Positions 8,799-17,636 of a DNA stretch of 52,000 bases are shown here, piece after piece. Made by a program: the position numbers and the translations under genes. Every line of letters starts with the position of its first letter. Position 1 is the stretch's first letter. Origin of the DNA: Bacteroidales bacterium (GTDB taxonomy: Bacteria > Bacteroidota > Bacteroidia > Bacteroidales > UBA3824); contig JAGCVU010000272.1 of NCBI GenBank assembly GCA_017962175.1, positions 1 through 52,000 of the forward strand. The letters are read 5' to 3'. The notes beneath the pieces are model-generated. The model ran no database searches. It saw nothing but the letters and a program-made list of their open reading frames with translations, and had not been told where the DNA came from.

Positions 8799-9024
8799 CT
8801 TTTCAGTTGATATTATCACTATATTTTAAGGTGTAAAGATAAGGATAAAAATTCTCAAAAAGAAAACAAGTGGGCTATAGTTTCAAAAAAATAAATTTTA
8901 ACAAATTTTAACACAATAATTAGTTACAAAAAACCATCAATTACGTATAGTATTACACCATCATAGGTGATAAACCGGTGAGGTACAATAAACTGAGTTA
9001 CAAACAATTTTAAACGTAAACGCC

Positions 9025-9195
9025 ATGGAACCGAAAATAAATGAGCAACTTACAGAGTTGACAGAACAGGAGTTGGTAGAAACCGAAGGCGGATTTTTAG
9101 GTTTTGGCAAAGGCTTAAAATTTGTTATTTTGGCCTCTGCTGTAGGAATCGGCGGACCGGGCAAAACACCGGGAGGCGAAATTCCAAGACCGTAA
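9025..9195 (+). CDS. Double-glycine leader peptide precursor (bacteriocin-like)
   Basis: A 56-codon ORF, ATG 9025 to TAA 9193-9195. The N-terminus carries a textbook GG leader, 'LTEQELVETEGG': counting back from the cleavage site, Leu -12, Glu -8, Leu -7, Gly -2 and Gly -1. The predicted mature core has 33 residues, begins 'FLGFGKGLKFVILASAVGIG' and ends 'GGEIPRP'. It has no Cys, is Gly-rich, has a hydrophobic middle, four basic and one acidic residue. This is the form of class II bacteriocin or signal-peptide precursors cut and exported by C39-peptidase ABC transporters, and such a transporter lies 3.2 kb downstream in the same direction. No consensus TAnnTTTG promoter is visible in the 205 bp upstream, so expression may need an activator or another sigma factor. 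Toxin or pheromone activity is inference. Confidence 0.8.
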   Translation: MEPKINEQLTELTEQELVETEGGFLGFGKGLKFVILASAVGIGGPGKTPGGEIPRP

Positions 9196-9249
9196 TTAAA
9201 CCATCAATCGTAAACCAACATTATCGGCATTACCCCATTATCCATCATT

Positions 9250-9297
9250 CAACAGCCCAAAACATATCGAAAGAATGTCATGGGCTGTTGTTTTTTT
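9250..9297 (+). terminator. Strong intrinsic terminator after the GG peptide gene
   Basis: CAACAGCCCA (9250-9259) pairs perfectly with TGGGCTGTTG (9281-9290), with a further ACAT/ATGT inner stem, and seven T follow (9291-9297). It lies 54 bp past the peptide stop and separates the peptide message from the export genes. Confidence 0.88.
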
Positions 9298-9318
9298 ATC
9301 TACTTTTTATTATTTTTG
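9288..9318 (+). promoter_or_regulatory. Bacteroidota-type promoter for the export operon
   Basis: TTG (9288-9290), a 20-bp spacer, then TATTTTTG (9311-9318) fits the TTG-N19-21-TAnnTTTG consensus. The -33 triplet is the last part of the terminator stem, so termination of one transcript and initiation of the next share the same bases. Expected start of transcription is near 9324. Confidence 0.6.
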
Positions 9319-9361
9319 TGAGTGGCAAATGTCAAACATTTTACGGATATTTACAATCACA

Positions 9362-9955
9362 ATGGACCAAGAATTAGAATTATTATCAACAGAATTATCA
9401 TCAAAGGGATACAAAACTACGGCAATACAAATGGATGCTTTAGAAACATTTCTTTCGATGTTTTTAACTTCTCCACTTATTATTCTTACAATAGCATCTT
9501 ATTTATTTTTCAACTATCCGGAATCAATCAAAGGAGCATCCAACTACCAAGGATGGGAAATGATAGCATTCATCATTCCTCTTGCCATCGTACATGAACT
9601 TACTCACGGTATTTGTTTTGCCATTTCTGCTAAAGATGGTTTTAAAAATGTATCATTTGGTTTCAGTAAAAAAATATTCTGTCCCTATTGCCACTGCAAC
9701 ACTGCCATAAACGCTCGCGGCTATATCATAGCAGCATTGATGCCGGGAATTATATGGGGCATAGTACCAGCCGCTCTCAGCGTTATCTATTGCAACCCAC
9801 ACTTGTTATCCTTCTCAATATTAGGAATAGGAGGAGCCTCTTGCGATGTGTACTGCGTATTAACTTTATTAAAAATATCGAATCATAATACCGATTCTCT
9901 CGTATATGATTACAGGAATAGTGTAGGTTTTGCATTATTCTACAAAGACAAGTAA
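9362..9955 (+). CDS. DUF3267-like membrane zinc metallopeptidase of the export cassette
   Basis: 197 residues from ATG 9362. The longer frame back to ATG 9275 is unlikely: that ATG lies inside the terminator hairpin and upstream of the predicted transcription start; ATG 9329 would be almost leaderless. The protein has about four membrane segments and the zincin motif His78-Glu79-Leu-Thr-His82 in 'IVHELTHGICFAI', followed by 'FCPYCHCN' and 'YIIAALMPGIIWGIVPAALS', the layout of DUF3267 putative zincin peptidases. Its stop overlaps the TolC-like gene start (TAATG). In this setting it could trim or degrade the exported peptide, remove leader remnants, or give self-protection. The sequence does not decide which. 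Confidence 0.75.
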   Translation: MDQELELLSTELSSKGYKTTAIQMDALETFLSMFLTSPLIILTIASYLFFNYPESIKGASNYQGWEMIAFIIPLAIVHELTHGICFAISAKDGFKNVSFGFSKKIFCPYCHCNTAINARGYIIAALMPGIIWGIVPAALSVIYCNPHLLSFSILGIGGASCDVYCVLTLLKISNHNTDSLVYDYRNSVGFALFYKDK

Positions 9956-11256
9956 TGAAATTATTGCTTTCCATATTATCCGCTATATTGTTGTATGCTA
10001 ATGCATATACACAAAGTCTAACATTGCCGCAGTGCCTCGACACCGCCATAGCCCACAGCTCCGCTCTCACCGCTGAGGAATTAAACATCGAATCGGCAGA
10101 GGTGAATCTCAAAGCCGAGCGGCATACCTATTTACCTACCGCTGTGGCAACTATAAACAACGGATTATCAGGAGGTTTTCAACAAACTTTCAACGAAACA
10201 ATGTCGGGCGAATATAGTAGCAATAAAAGTTATACCAACAGCGCTACGGTTGATGTAAGCGTTACTCTATGGAATGCAGGAGCAAGGCGAACTCTTATTA
10301 AACACAAGCAATTGCTGAAAAATGCCGCTGAAAAGCAACGTCAATATCGCGAAATTGAAGTGAAAACCAATGTGATAGAAAAATTCTTTGCCCTCGCTAT
10401 GGCGCAAAAACGTCTTGAAATTGCCGTGGAAAACTGCGCTATGCAAGATTCAAATGTGATAACTGCCCAAAAGCTCTATAACCTCGGTCACCGCTCGCAA
10501 CGTGATGTAATGGATGCCAAAACCAACCTTGCACAAGACGTTATGGAGCGCAAAAAAGAGCAAGACAATGTGGTAATCAGCGAGTTGCAACTGCGGATTG
10601 CTATCAATCATGCCGATTCTATTGCAATAGATGTACAAGATATTGAAACCGAACGAATTATACCGCCGTTTGAGGATTTTTACAACAAGGCTTTGGAGAT
10701 TAATCCCGAAATTGCGGCTTACAAAACTCAAATTGAGGCTGCCGAATTAGAAAAAGAATATTACAAACGCCTGCAATATCCATCGTTAACGCTTAATTAT
10801 GAGGCTGGTACGCAGGGGCAAAAATTCTTTCACGAAGAAAACAAGGATTTTGGCAAACAATGGAAGGATAATGCATACCAAACTATATATCTTTCGCTCA
10901 AAGTGCCTATTTTCAGTCAGTTAAGCAACAAAGACAATATTGCCAAAAGCGAAATAGAAATCCGTCGCCGCCGCAACGACCTCGACCAAATACTTCTCGA
11001 CCTCAGCGGCGAACTTCGCAATGTTTGGCTTGGCGTAGAACAAAGTCGCTCCACAGCCGATTTAGCCGCGCAAACCGCCGAACTTGCACGTCAACAATAC
11101 GAATTTGCACAAAAAGATTTCAATCTCGGCAATATTGCCAGCTATGAGTTATACGTATATAAAAACAAATTCGTATCTTCGCAGTTGCAAGCCGTGAATG
11201 CCGAATACGAATTTCTGTTCCGTCTTGCAGTGTTAAAACTTTTTACCGAACTATAA
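9955..11256 (+). CDS. TolC-like outer membrane efflux protein
   Basis: 433 residues with a signal peptide (MKLLLSILSAILLYANAYTQ). The mature protein starts 'SLTLPQCLDTAIAHSSALTAEELNIESAEVNLKAERHTYLPTA' and has two long alpha-helical, Ala/Glu/Gln-rich halves, each with a 'YNLGHRSQRDVMDAKTNL' or 'FNLGNIASYELYVYKNKF' hairpin, as in the repeated OEP/TolC family. It should form the outer-membrane and periplasmic tunnel for peptides delivered by the C39 ABC transporter. The start overlaps the previous stop by one base and the stop overlaps the HlyD-like start in the same way (TAATG), which indicates tight translational coupling. Confidence 0.92.
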   Translation: MKLLLSILSAILLYANAYTQSLTLPQCLDTAIAHSSALTAEELNIESAEVNLKAERHTYLPTAVATINNGLSGGFQQTFNETMSGEYSSNKSYTNSATVDVSVTLWNAGARRTLIKHKQLLKNAAEKQRQYREIEVKTNVIEKFFALAMAQKRLEIAVENCAMQDSNVITAQKLYNLGHRSQRDVMDAKTNLAQDVMERKKEQDNVVISELQLRIAINHADSIAIDVQDIETERIIPPFEDFYNKALEINPEIAAYKTQIEAAELEKEYYKRLQYPSLTLNYEAGTQGQKFFHEENKDFGKQWKDNAYQTIYLSLKVPIFSQLSNKDNIAKSEIEIRRRRNDLDQILLDLSGELRNVWLGVEQSRSTADLAAQTAELARQQYEFAQKDFNLGNIASYELYVYKNKFVSSQLQAVNAEYEFLFRLAVLKLFTEL

Positions 11257-12401
11257 TGCAATTGCCATCCGACATAGAAAACACAATCGACGTGCTAAAC
11301 TCACGTTATCGTCAGCGTACCAATTGGATATACATTCTTTTGGTGTCGGCGGTGATTATCACGGTGATACTTTTGCCCATCATAAAGGTAGATGTGTCGA
11401 GCCAAAGCCGCGGCATTATCCGTTCTAAAAACGACAACCTTAATATTGTGCCAATCGTTAGCGGCAGGGTCAAGTTTGTTAACATTGTCAACAACCATCC
11501 CGTTAACGCCGGCGACACCTTATTAATAATAGAATCAGACAATATGAGGGTGCAACTTTTGGCGCAAACCAACTTAAAATCAGACCTTTCGGATCGCATT
11601 GCCGATTTAAAGGCGTTGACTTCTGGTGCCAAAAATCCAATTCTCCGCACTGCATTGTATATTCAAGAACAAGCTGATTATCAAGAACGTACCGAAGGCG
11701 TAAGAATAAAAGCGCAACAAGCCGAACGCGATTATCAACGTTTAAAAGAATCCTTTAACAGCGGACTTGCCTCCAAGACCGATTACGAACAAGCCGAAGA
11801 CCGTTGGCGCAATGCCAAAAACACTCTTGAAACAGCATCGCAACAACAATTGGCTTCGTGGCAAAACACCAAGAAACAACTTGAACAACAGTTAATTACT
11901 TGCAACGGCGAAATCGAACGTTTGGAATCCGAACTGCGCAACTACATTGTTACCGCACCGGCTTCGGGAACAATTATTACGCAAACACAAATTCAGCCAA
12001 ACTCGTATATTGCTGCCGGACAAAATGTTGCATCAATTTCGCCCGACGAAAGTCTTATTGCCGAATGTTACGTTTCGCCTGCCGATATTGGTTTTATAGC
12101 TAAGGATCAAGAAGTTAAACTATCATACGATGCATTCGACTATAACCAATGGGGACTTGGTCTGGCGGCGGTTGAAGACGTTGACAAAAACATCAGCATC
12201 GAAAACACATCGTCGTATTTTGTGGTGCGCTGTCGTCTCAAAGGCAACACTCTCAGTCTCAAAAACGGCTACACAGTAGAAATCAAAAAGGGCATGACCC
12301 TTACGGCGCGTTTCCTCATTACCCGACGCACATTGTGGCAATTGCTGTTCGACAAGGCCGATAAATGGTTTAATCCCAAACAAATACCGCAACAAAGATG
12401 A
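11256..12401 (+). CDS. HlyD-family membrane fusion protein
   Basis: 381 residues. One N-terminal membrane helix (about residues 25-45, 'WIYILLVSAVIITVILLPII') is followed by a biotinyl-lipoyl-like half motif 'SGRVKFVNIVNNHPVNAGDTLLIIES', a long periplasmic coiled-coil hairpin of about 130 residues, and the second half 'IVTAPASGTIITQTQIQPNSYIAAGQNVASI'. It ends with the beta-barrel part and 'KKGMTLTARFLITRRTLWQLLFDKADKWFNP', the C-terminus seen in adaptors of type I peptide exporters. It links the inner-membrane ABC protein to the TolC-like tunnel. It overlaps the ABC gene by four bases (ATGA). Confidence 0.92.
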   Translation: MQLPSDIENTIDVLNSRYRQRTNWIYILLVSAVIITVILLPIIKVDVSSQSRGIIRSKNDNLNIVPIVSGRVKFVNIVNNHPVNAGDTLLIIESDNMRVQLLAQTNLKSDLSDRIADLKALTSGAKNPILRTALYIQEQADYQERTEGVRIKAQQAERDYQRLKESFNSGLASKTDYEQAEDRWRNAKNTLETASQQQLASWQNTKKQLEQQLITCNGEIERLESELRNYIVTAPASGTIITQTQIQPNSYIAAGQNVASISPDESLIAECYVSPADIGFIAKDQEVKLSYDAFDYNQWGLGLAAVEDVDKNISIENTSSYFVVRCRLKGNTLSLKNGYTVEIKKGMTLTARFLITRRTLWQLLFDKADKWFNPKQIPQQR

Positions 12402-14551
12402 ACACAAACGTACTTCAACACGATTATTACGACTGTGGGGCGGCTTGCCTAAAATCGGTAGCGGCGCATTACAAACTCGACCTTTCGATTGCGCGTATCC
12501 GTCAGTATGCCTGCACCGATATGCGCGGCACCAATGTTTTGGGAATGATTAAGGCGGCTACCCGAATGGGCTTTACTGCAAAGGGCGTAAAAGGCACGGC
12601 GGCGGCGTTGGCAACGCTTCCGTTTCCCACTATCGCTCACGTTGTTAGGCAGATAGACGATGCTGTATTATATCATTACGTGGTAATTTACGGATGCAAA
12701 AAAGGGGTTTTAAAAATAATGGACCCTGCCATTGGACGCACCGAAAAGGTTGCCGTGGAGGATTTTCTTAAAGAATGGTCGGGTGTGCTGATTCTGATAC
12801 GTCCATCGCAAGATTTTGTGGCGGGCAAAAAACGTGTTTCGGTACTGAGCCATTTCAAAGATTTAATAATTCCCCACCGTAAAGTATTGATACAAGCCAT
12901 TATAGGAGCGGTTTGCTTTACCGCGCTCGGACTTTCGATGTCGATTTATATCGAAAAAATCACCGACTATGTGCTTGTGGGCGGCAATACCAATTTGCTC
13001 AATTTGTTGGGATTAATAATGGTTGCGTTGCTGATTTTGCAATTTGCCATTGGAATTTTTCAAAATATGATGGCTCTGCGCACGGGTCAAATGATGGACG
13101 CTCAACTGATTATGGGCTATTACAAACATCTTTTGCAGTTGCCTCAACAGTTTTTTGACACCATGCGAGTGGGCGAAATTATTTCGAGGGTCAACGATGC
13201 GTTTAACATCCGATATTTCATCAACTCAACGGCTATCAAGATAATAGTCAACGGGTTAATAGTGATACTATCGTTTAGTATGATGTTTTTTTACCATTGG
13301 CAGCTTGCGTTTATTATGCTTGCGGTAATTCCTTTATACTTAATAATTTACATAATCACAGACAAAGTAAACAAACGTGTGGAACGCAAGGTAATGGAAG
13401 ACACCGCCTCGCTCGAAAGTCAATTGGTAGAATCGCTCAACGCCATTAGAACCATAAAACAATATGGCATAGAGGATTACACCAACAACAAAACCGAAAA
13501 CCGCTTTGTTAAAATGACTTACACCACATACGGGTCGTCAAAAAATGTGATTTTCTCGGCAAATGCTTCGGAATTTGTTTCGCGGCTATTTACCATAATT
13601 CTCTTATGGACAGGTAGTTACTTTGTACTTGGCGGTGATATTACGGCAGGCGAACTAATGTCGTTTTATGCCCTTGCCGGATATTTTACAGGTCCGGTGT
13701 CGGAATTGATTAGTTCCAACAAATCGTTTCGCGAGGCAGAAATTGCCGCCGACCGTCTGTTTGAAATCATTGACCTTGAACGTGAGGAACTTACCGACAA
13801 GATTCCTCTCACACGCGAAAACATTGGCGACATAGTTTTCTCTGATGTAACATTTAGCTACGGCACACGCAAAAAGATTTTTGAAAAATTCAACCTCCGT
13901 ATCAAAAAAGGCACCACCACAGCCATTGTGGGCGAAAGCGGATGCGGCAAAACCACCATTGCAAGCCTTATTCAAAACCTCTATCCCGTAAACGAAGGGG
14001 CAATTTTTATCGGCGACCTTAAACTAAATCATCTTTCAAATACAAGCATACGCAGTCTAATATCCACTGTGCCTCAGCAAATTACGCTATTTTCGGGCAG
14101 CATACTCTCTAACATTGCCGTTGGCGAATACGAACCGAATATTCCTAAAATTCAGGAGATTATAAATATGCTTGGTCTCAACGATTTTATAGAATCATTG
14201 CCCGAAGGTTTGGAAACTCTTGTTGGCGAAAACGGCTCAAAACTCTCCGGCGGCGAAAAACAGCGTCTTGCCATTGCCCGTGCCATTTACAAAGACCCTG
14301 AGATATACATTTTCGACGAGGCATCATCTGCGCTCGACTCCATTGCCGAAAAATACGTTCTCGACACCGTTCAGCATCTCCGCTCCCAAGGCAAAACCAT
14401 CATCACCATTGCCCACCGCCTCAGCACCATCAAAAATTCCGACACCATTATTGTAATGTCGAAAGGGGAAATTATGGAGCAAGGTGATTTTCAAACACTT
14501 ATCAACAATAAAGGAGAATTTGCCCGTTTGTGGGAAGGACAGGTGGTATAA
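12398..14551 (+). CDS. Peptidase C39-containing ABC transporter (PCAT) for GG-leader peptides
   Basis: 717 residues, complete. The C39 cysteine protease domain (1-150) has the oxyanion Gln7, catalytic Cys13 in 'DYYDCGAACL', His93 in 'LYHYVVIYG' and Asp109 in 'IMDPA'. An exporter-type transmembrane domain with six helices (about 165-440) follows. The nucleotide-binding domain has Walker A 'VGESGCGKTT', signature 'LSGGEKQRLAIARAI', Walker B 'IYIFDEASSALD' and the switch His in 'TIAHRLS'. All catalytic residues are present, so it should cut leaders after Gly-Gly and drive export with ATP. The GG precursor encoded upstream (9025-9195) is the obvious substrate. It is the last gene of the coupled four-gene run. 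Confidence 0.96.
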   Translation: MNTNVLQHDYYDCGAACLKSVAAHYKLDLSIARIRQYACTDMRGTNVLGMIKAATRMGFTAKGVKGTAAALATLPFPTIAHVVRQIDDAVLYHYVVIYGCKKGVLKIMDPAIGRTEKVAVEDFLKEWSGVLILIRPSQDFVAGKKRVSVLSHFKDLIIPHRKVLIQAIIGAVCFTALGLSMSIYIEKITDYVLVGGNTNLLNLLGLIMVALLILQFAIGIFQNMMALRTGQMMDAQLIMGYYKHLLQLPQQFFDTMRVGEIISRVNDAFNIRYFINSTAIKIIVNGLIVILSFSMMFFYHWQLAFIMLAVIPLYLIIYIITDKVNKRVERKVMEDTASLESQLVESLNAIRTIKQYGIEDYTNNKTENRFVKMTYTTYGSSKNVIFSANASEFVSRLFTIILLWTGSYFVLGGDITAGELMSFYALAGYFTGPVSELISSNKSFREAEIAADRLFEIIDLEREELTDKIPLTRENIGDIVFSDVTFSYGTRKKIFEKFNLRIKKGTTTAIVGESGCGKTTIASLIQNLYPVNEGAIFIGDLKLNHLSNTSIRSLISTVPQQITLFSGSILSNIAVGEYEPNIPKIQEIINMLGLNDFIESLPEGLETLVGENGSKLSGGEKQRLAIARAIYKDPEIYIFDEASSALDSIAEKYVLDTVQHLRSQGKTIITIAHRLSTIKNSDTIIVMSKGEIMEQGDFQTLINNKGEFARLWEGQVV

Positions 14552-14560
14552 TTTTTTTCC

Positions 14561-14582
14561 AAAAAGTGGTTAAACCATTTTT
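14561..14582 (+). terminator. Weak intrinsic terminator after the export operon
   Basis: AAAAGTGGT and ACCATTTTT form a 9-bp stem (one G-T pair) around the loop TAA; the T run is part of the stem. It lies 10 bp after the ABC gene stop. Read-through into the large barrel gene 52 bp further on is possible. Confidence 0.45.
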
Positions 14583-14634
14583 CTCTAATTGTGTCAAAAC
14601 AGTACTTTGACATAAAAAACCAGATATAGATAAA

Positions 14635-17616
14635 ATGAAAAAACTATTTTTGCTGATGGCAGCATTGTTTGTTATGGCTGTGTCGGCATTTGCTCAAGAA
14701 CGAGAGATTTCCGGCACAGTGATCGACGGAGACACCAAAGAGCCGGCAATGAATGTAACAGTGAGATTGCTAAAACCCGACAGCACATTTGTTACCGGTG
14801 GTATTAGCAACGATGTAGGCGTTTTTAAAATCAACGCTCCGGCCGACGGCGATTATGTAATTAAAATTTCAAGCGTTGGCTTCAATCCCGTGGTAAAACG
14901 TGTTAGCATCAAGCAAAACAAGAACGTAAATCTTGGCAAACTTTCGATGAAACCGTCTGCCATTATGTTAGACCAAGCCACTATTAAGGCTTACGGCGCA
15001 AAGGTAGCTGTTAAAAAAGACACTTTTATTTACAACGTAGATGCTTACCGTACTTCGGAAGGCTCAGTAATTGAGGAACTTGTAAAAAAACTCCCCGGTG
15101 CTGAGGTTGACGACGACGGCAAAATCACCATCAACGGCAAGGAGGTGACAAAAATTCTTGTCGACGGCAAAGAGTTTATGACCGGCGACACCAAAACCGC
15201 AATGAAAAACCTTCCCACATCTATTGTAAACCGTGTCAAAGCATACGACCAACAGAGCGATATGGCTCGAATCACCGGCATCGAAGACGGCAACGAAGAA
15301 ACCGTGCTCGACTTTGGTATCAGACCGGGTATGAACAAAGGTATGTTTGCCAACCTCGACCTTGGACTCGGCACCGAAAACCGCTATTCGTGGCGCGGCA
15401 TGGGCGCATATTTTGCCAATCGTAGCCGCATTATGGTAATGACCAATGCCAACAACGTTAGCGACCGTGGTTTTGGCGGTGGCGGCGGCGGACGTTTCCG
15501 TATGGGCAACAATGGTTTAAATGCCACCAAGATGGTAGGTCTCAACTACAACTTTGAAGAAAAAGACAAACTTAAAATCGATGGTAGTGTACGTTGGAAC
15601 CACAGCGACGGCGATGTTCTCAGCCTTCAAGCTAAGGAAACGTACAATAACCAATTCGCTCCTTTTTCTAACAACAACAGCCAACAATATACACGTGCCG
15701 ATAGTTGGAACTTTCAGGGTCGTTTAGAATGGCAACCCGATGCAATGACCAACATTATGTTCCGCCCCACTGCTCAGATTTCTGCCAACGATGGTAGATC
15801 TTGGGGTACATCGGCTGATTTTTTATCAGACCCCTATCTTTATACTGAGTTTGATCCTTTGGCATCTGCCGAAATATCTCAGTTGATTTCCGACTCTTTG
15901 GTAGTTAACTATCAAAACAACAGCGGACTCAATTACAGCGACAACACAAGGTTTAACGGCACTTTGCAAATCAACCGCAAACTCAACAACGAAGGTCGCA
16001 ACATTACCCTCAGCGGTAGCGGCGGATACACCGACACTGAAAGCAAAGCCATAACCGTAAACGATGTTATTTACTATATTTCCGGTAAAGATTCTTCTGC
16101 ATTTACCAATCGTTACAATCTTACCCCGAACAACAATTGGAACGCATCTGTTCAACTTTCGTATAGCGAACCCATTGCCAAACGTACATATTTGCAGTTT
16201 AGCTATCAATACCGCTATCAATATAGCGAAAGCGACCGTACTTCATACGATTATGGCGATAAGATATTTAGCAGCAATCCATTCATCGGAGTTGAAACAC
16301 AGTATCGCAAATGGGACAATTTTCTTTCACGAATCGACGATCCCCTAAGCGATACATATAAAAACGAACTGCAGAGCCGCTACTCGGAATATAAAAATTA
16401 TATTCACGACATCAACCTCGGATTCCGTATGGTTCGCGACAAATATCAGTTGAATGTTGGAGGAATGTTGCAACCGCAAAAAACCAACTTTATTCAAAAT
16501 TTTCAAGGTAATAAAGTGGATACAACCCGTACAGTATTTAATGTAACACCTACATTTGAATACCGTTACAATCCCAACGACCTTACACGCTTAGAAATCA
16601 CTTACCGAGGCAACACATCTCAGCCTCAGATGAGCGACCTCTTAGACATCACCGACGACAGCAACCCTATGCGCATTACCAAAGGTAATCCCGGATTGAA
16701 ACCCTCGTTTACCAACAATCTCCGCCTCAACTACAACACATATATCCGCGAACATATGCGCACCATTATGACTTTCGTTAATATGAACACCACCAAAAAC
16801 TCGATTTCAAACAAGGAAACATACGAAAAAAACGGTGTTAGCATAACAAGACCCGAAAACATCAATGGCAAATGGAGTATCAACTCAGGCTTTATGTTCA
16901 ATACTGCCCTCGACTCGGCTGGTATTTGGAACATCAACACCTTTACAATGTATAACTTCAGCAACGATGTAGGTTACGTATCAGTAAACAAAGATTCGCA
17001 AAAATCAACCTCACATTCCAACACTATAATGGAGCGTTTGCAGGCAAGCTGGCGCAAAGGCTGGTTTGAAGTGGCTGCCGACGGAAGTATCAACTACACT
17101 CGCAACCGCAACGAACTGCGAAAACAAAACAACTCGGATACTAAAATGTTTACCTACGGCGGATCGTTCAACGTTTATTTCCCGTTTGGTATGAGCATTA
17201 CCACCGACCTTCACAATCAGTGTCGTCGTGGTTATAGCGACAACGCAATGAACACCGACGAACTTGTATGGAACGCACAAGTTTCGCAAAGTTTTCTCAA
17301 AGGCAAAGCACTTACCGTTTCGGTACAGTTCTACGATATTTTGCAGCAACTTAGCACTTATAGCCGCAGCGTTACAGCTTTTCAACGTAGCGACACACAG
17401 TACAACACCATCAACTCATACATTATGTTGCACATAATCTACCGTCTCAACCTCTTTGGCGGCAAAGGTGCACGTAATCAGAATGGCCCCGGCAATGGTC
17501 CCGGCGGTTACCCCGGAGGTCCCGGCAGACCCGGTGGATTTGGCCCCGGCGGTGCTCCCGGTGGTGGATTCCCCGGCGGACGTCCCGGCGGCGGATTCGG
17601 TGGAGGAAGACCGTAA
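14635..17616 (+). CDS. TonB-receptor-like outer-membrane barrel protein with Gly/Pro-rich tail
   Basis: 993 residues. Signal peptide MKKLFLLMAALFVMAVSAFAQ; a carboxypeptidase-regulatory-like domain (about 23-105, 'ISGTVIDGDTKEPAMNVTVRL'); a plug-like region (about 110-230, 'VIEELVKKLPGAEVDDDGKI' and 'EVTKILVDGKEF'); then a barrel to about residue 937. This is the OMP_b-brl_3 type of Bacteroidota, related to TonB-dependent receptors but often without a TonB box; none is seen. Oddly, about 50 residues made almost only of Gly, Pro, Arg and Phe follow the last strand ('YIMLHIIYRLNLFGGKG'), so the barrel does not end on its terminal aromatic residue. Its ligand is unknown. It follows the peptide-export operon by 83 bp, but a link to that system is only positional. 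Confidence 0.83.
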   Translation: MKKLFLLMAALFVMAVSAFAQEREISGTVIDGDTKEPAMNVTVRLLKPDSTFVTGGISNDVGVFKINAPADGDYVIKISSVGFNPVVKRVSIKQNKNVNLGKLSMKPSAIMLDQATIKAYGAKVAVKKDTFIYNVDAYRTSEGSVIEELVKKLPGAEVDDDGKITINGKEVTKILVDGKEFMTGDTKTAMKNLPTSIVNRVKAYDQQSDMARITGIEDGNEETVLDFGIRPGMNKGMFANLDLGLGTENRYSWRGMGAYFANRSRIMVMTNANNVSDRGFGGGGGGRFRMGNNGLNATKMVGLNYNFEEKDKLKIDGSVRWNHSDGDVLSLQAKETYNNQFAPFSNNNSQQYTRADSWNFQGRLEWQPDAMTNIMFRPTAQISANDGRSWGTSADFLSDPYLYTEFDPLASAEISQLISDSLVVNYQNNSGLNYSDNTRFNGTLQINRKLNNEGRNITLSGSGGYTDTESKAITVNDVIYYISGKDSSAFTNRYNLTPNNNWNASVQLSYSEPIAKRTYLQFSYQYRYQYSESDRTSYDYGDKIFSSNPFIGVETQYRKWDNFLSRIDDPLSDTYKNELQSRYSEYKNYIHDINLGFRMVRDKYQLNVGGMLQPQKTNFIQNFQGNKVDTTRTVFNVTPTFEYRYNPNDLTRLEITYRGNTSQPQMSDLLDITDDSNPMRITKGNPGLKPSFTNNLRLNYNTYIREHMRTIMTFVNMNTTKNSISNKETYEKNGVSITRPENINGKWSINSGFMFNTALDSAGIWNINTFTMYNFSNDVGYVSVNKDSQKSTSHSNTIMERLQASWRKGWFEVAADGSINYTRNRNELRKQNNSDTKMFTYGGSFNVYFPFGMSITTDLHNQCRRGYSDNAMNTDELVWNAQVSQSFLKGKALTVSVQFYDILQQLSTYSRSVTAFQRSDTQYNTINSYIMLHIIYRLNLFGGKGARNQNGPGNGPGGYPGGPGRPGGFGPGGAPGGGFPGGRPGGGFGGGRP

Positions 17617-17636
17617 TGTAAAACTGAAATAAGATG

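Noticed and set aside
8961..9164. Minus-strand 67-codon ORF over the GG peptide gene
   Set aside because: It is the complement of the leader/core region, Pro/Lys/Ser-rich without known motifs, and has no promoter; the plus strand carries the recognisable leader.
9275..9361. N-terminal extension of the zincin gene from ATG 9275
   Set aside because: The ATG lies in the terminator hairpin and before the predicted transcription start; the extra residues have no support.
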